From Chrysopilus asiliformis (lineage: Eukaryota; Arthropoda; Insecta; Diptera; Rhagionidae), in NCBI GenBank assembly GCA_964034945.1, contig OZ035962.1, positions 50,586,231 through 50,650,230 of the forward strand: a DNA stretch of 64,000 bases, in the 5' to 3' direction. A model generated the notes under the pieces. That model saw only the letters and a list, made by a program, of their open reading frames with translations. It had not been told where the DNA came from and ran no database searches. This document shows positions 63,661 through 64,000 of the stretch, piece by piece (the stretch's first letter is position 1; each line of letters begins with the position of its first letter). A program made the position numbers and the translations under genes.

Positions 63661-64000
63661 TATAACATATAATATCAAATTGCGTTGAAATATGGTACAG
63701 TGGATACCTGTATGAGCCGGACCCTGAATAAGCAGTATATCTGTCTAACCTACTCGACATTCAAAGTCCCATGATGTGTTTTCCATAGTAAATGAACCTA
63801 CGCATTTTTCGCATAAAGTAATCAGGAAAAGCACGATTTTTATGCTTCACTTGACACATTTTTTATTTTATACGAAAGAATAGCTCATATTTGCGCGAGT
63901 TTGTTAAACCATCCTTGCTCTGGGATAAAAGTCATTCACTAATCAATACTTTTCCATAACTATGAGATGTGCTTAATACCGTGGAGATGCCGGAAACATT
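63661..64000. other. Window end; possible pogo-like terminus at about 63700
   Basis: TACAGTGGATACCTGTATGA and the following GCCGGACCCTGAATAAGCAG resemble the start of pogo/Tigger elements (TA, CAGTGG, repeated GGA...TAAGC). The opposite end would lie outside the window. Nothing else is supported. Confidence 0.3.

Overview
This is eukaryotic, AT-rich DNA with no recognisable host gene in 64 kb. Everything I can support is transposable-element (TE) sequence, mostly nested, broken and repeated. The dominant short family (about 19 copies) has the hallmarks of the Drosophila DINE-1/INE-1 Helentrons: TATACCC start, a 13-bp subterminal inverted repeat, a central (GTCY)n tract and a 3' stem-loop. This points to an insect, most likely a fly (Diptera). 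The organism is an inference. The setting looks like heterochromatin, a large intron or an intergenic TE sink.

Layout. 1-1.2 kb: a degenerate retroelement-like coding remnant. 1.5-5.6 kb: a TAA-flanked MITE, two DINE-like elements and a four-level nest (DINE-like element holding a hAT, holding repeat R, holding a PIF/Harbinger). 5.6-6.6 kb: Ty3/gypsy integrase pseudogene. 7-14.2 kb: two Harbinger-transposase fragments in inverted orientation around a Helitron, a homopurine tract, an AP-endonuclease remnant and a fold-back element. 14-16.4 kb: Helitron scraps and minisatellites. 16.4-28.9 kb: two tandem copies of a segmental duplication; the first holds a head-to-tail array of three Helitrons, the second is the empty site. 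32.4-34.7 kb: a pogo-like element holding a jockey/CR1-type LINE and a DINE-like element. 35.2-40.7 kb: a third, partial copy of the duplicated segment, with a 1.3-kb pure 8-bp satellite. 41.7-45.5 kb: a large hAT with 8-bp target duplication, enclosing a P-like (THAP) candidate and fold-back MITEs. 51.1-57.0 kb: a Helitron interrupted by a Tc1 element, itself interrupted by a composite insertion that carries a 3.8-kb near-perfect palindrome. 57.1-59.3 kb: a second copy of that composite, split by a solo LTR. 59.4-63.3 kb: a gypsy leader with primer-binding site, and a gypsy reverse transcriptase pseudogene split by three different insertions. 63.4-63.7 kb: a Helitron tail.

Nothing here works together as an operon or pathway. 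The value is genealogical. Paralogous empty sites inside the window fix the ends of the Helitron array, one Harbinger, two hATs and one DINE-like element. The nesting gives a relative order of activity. The most unusual structures are the 3.8-kb palindrome (52017-55798), the Helitron trimer (17406-20545), the 122-bp module shared by Helitron families with different ends, and the CTGTCAGT array (35917-37228).
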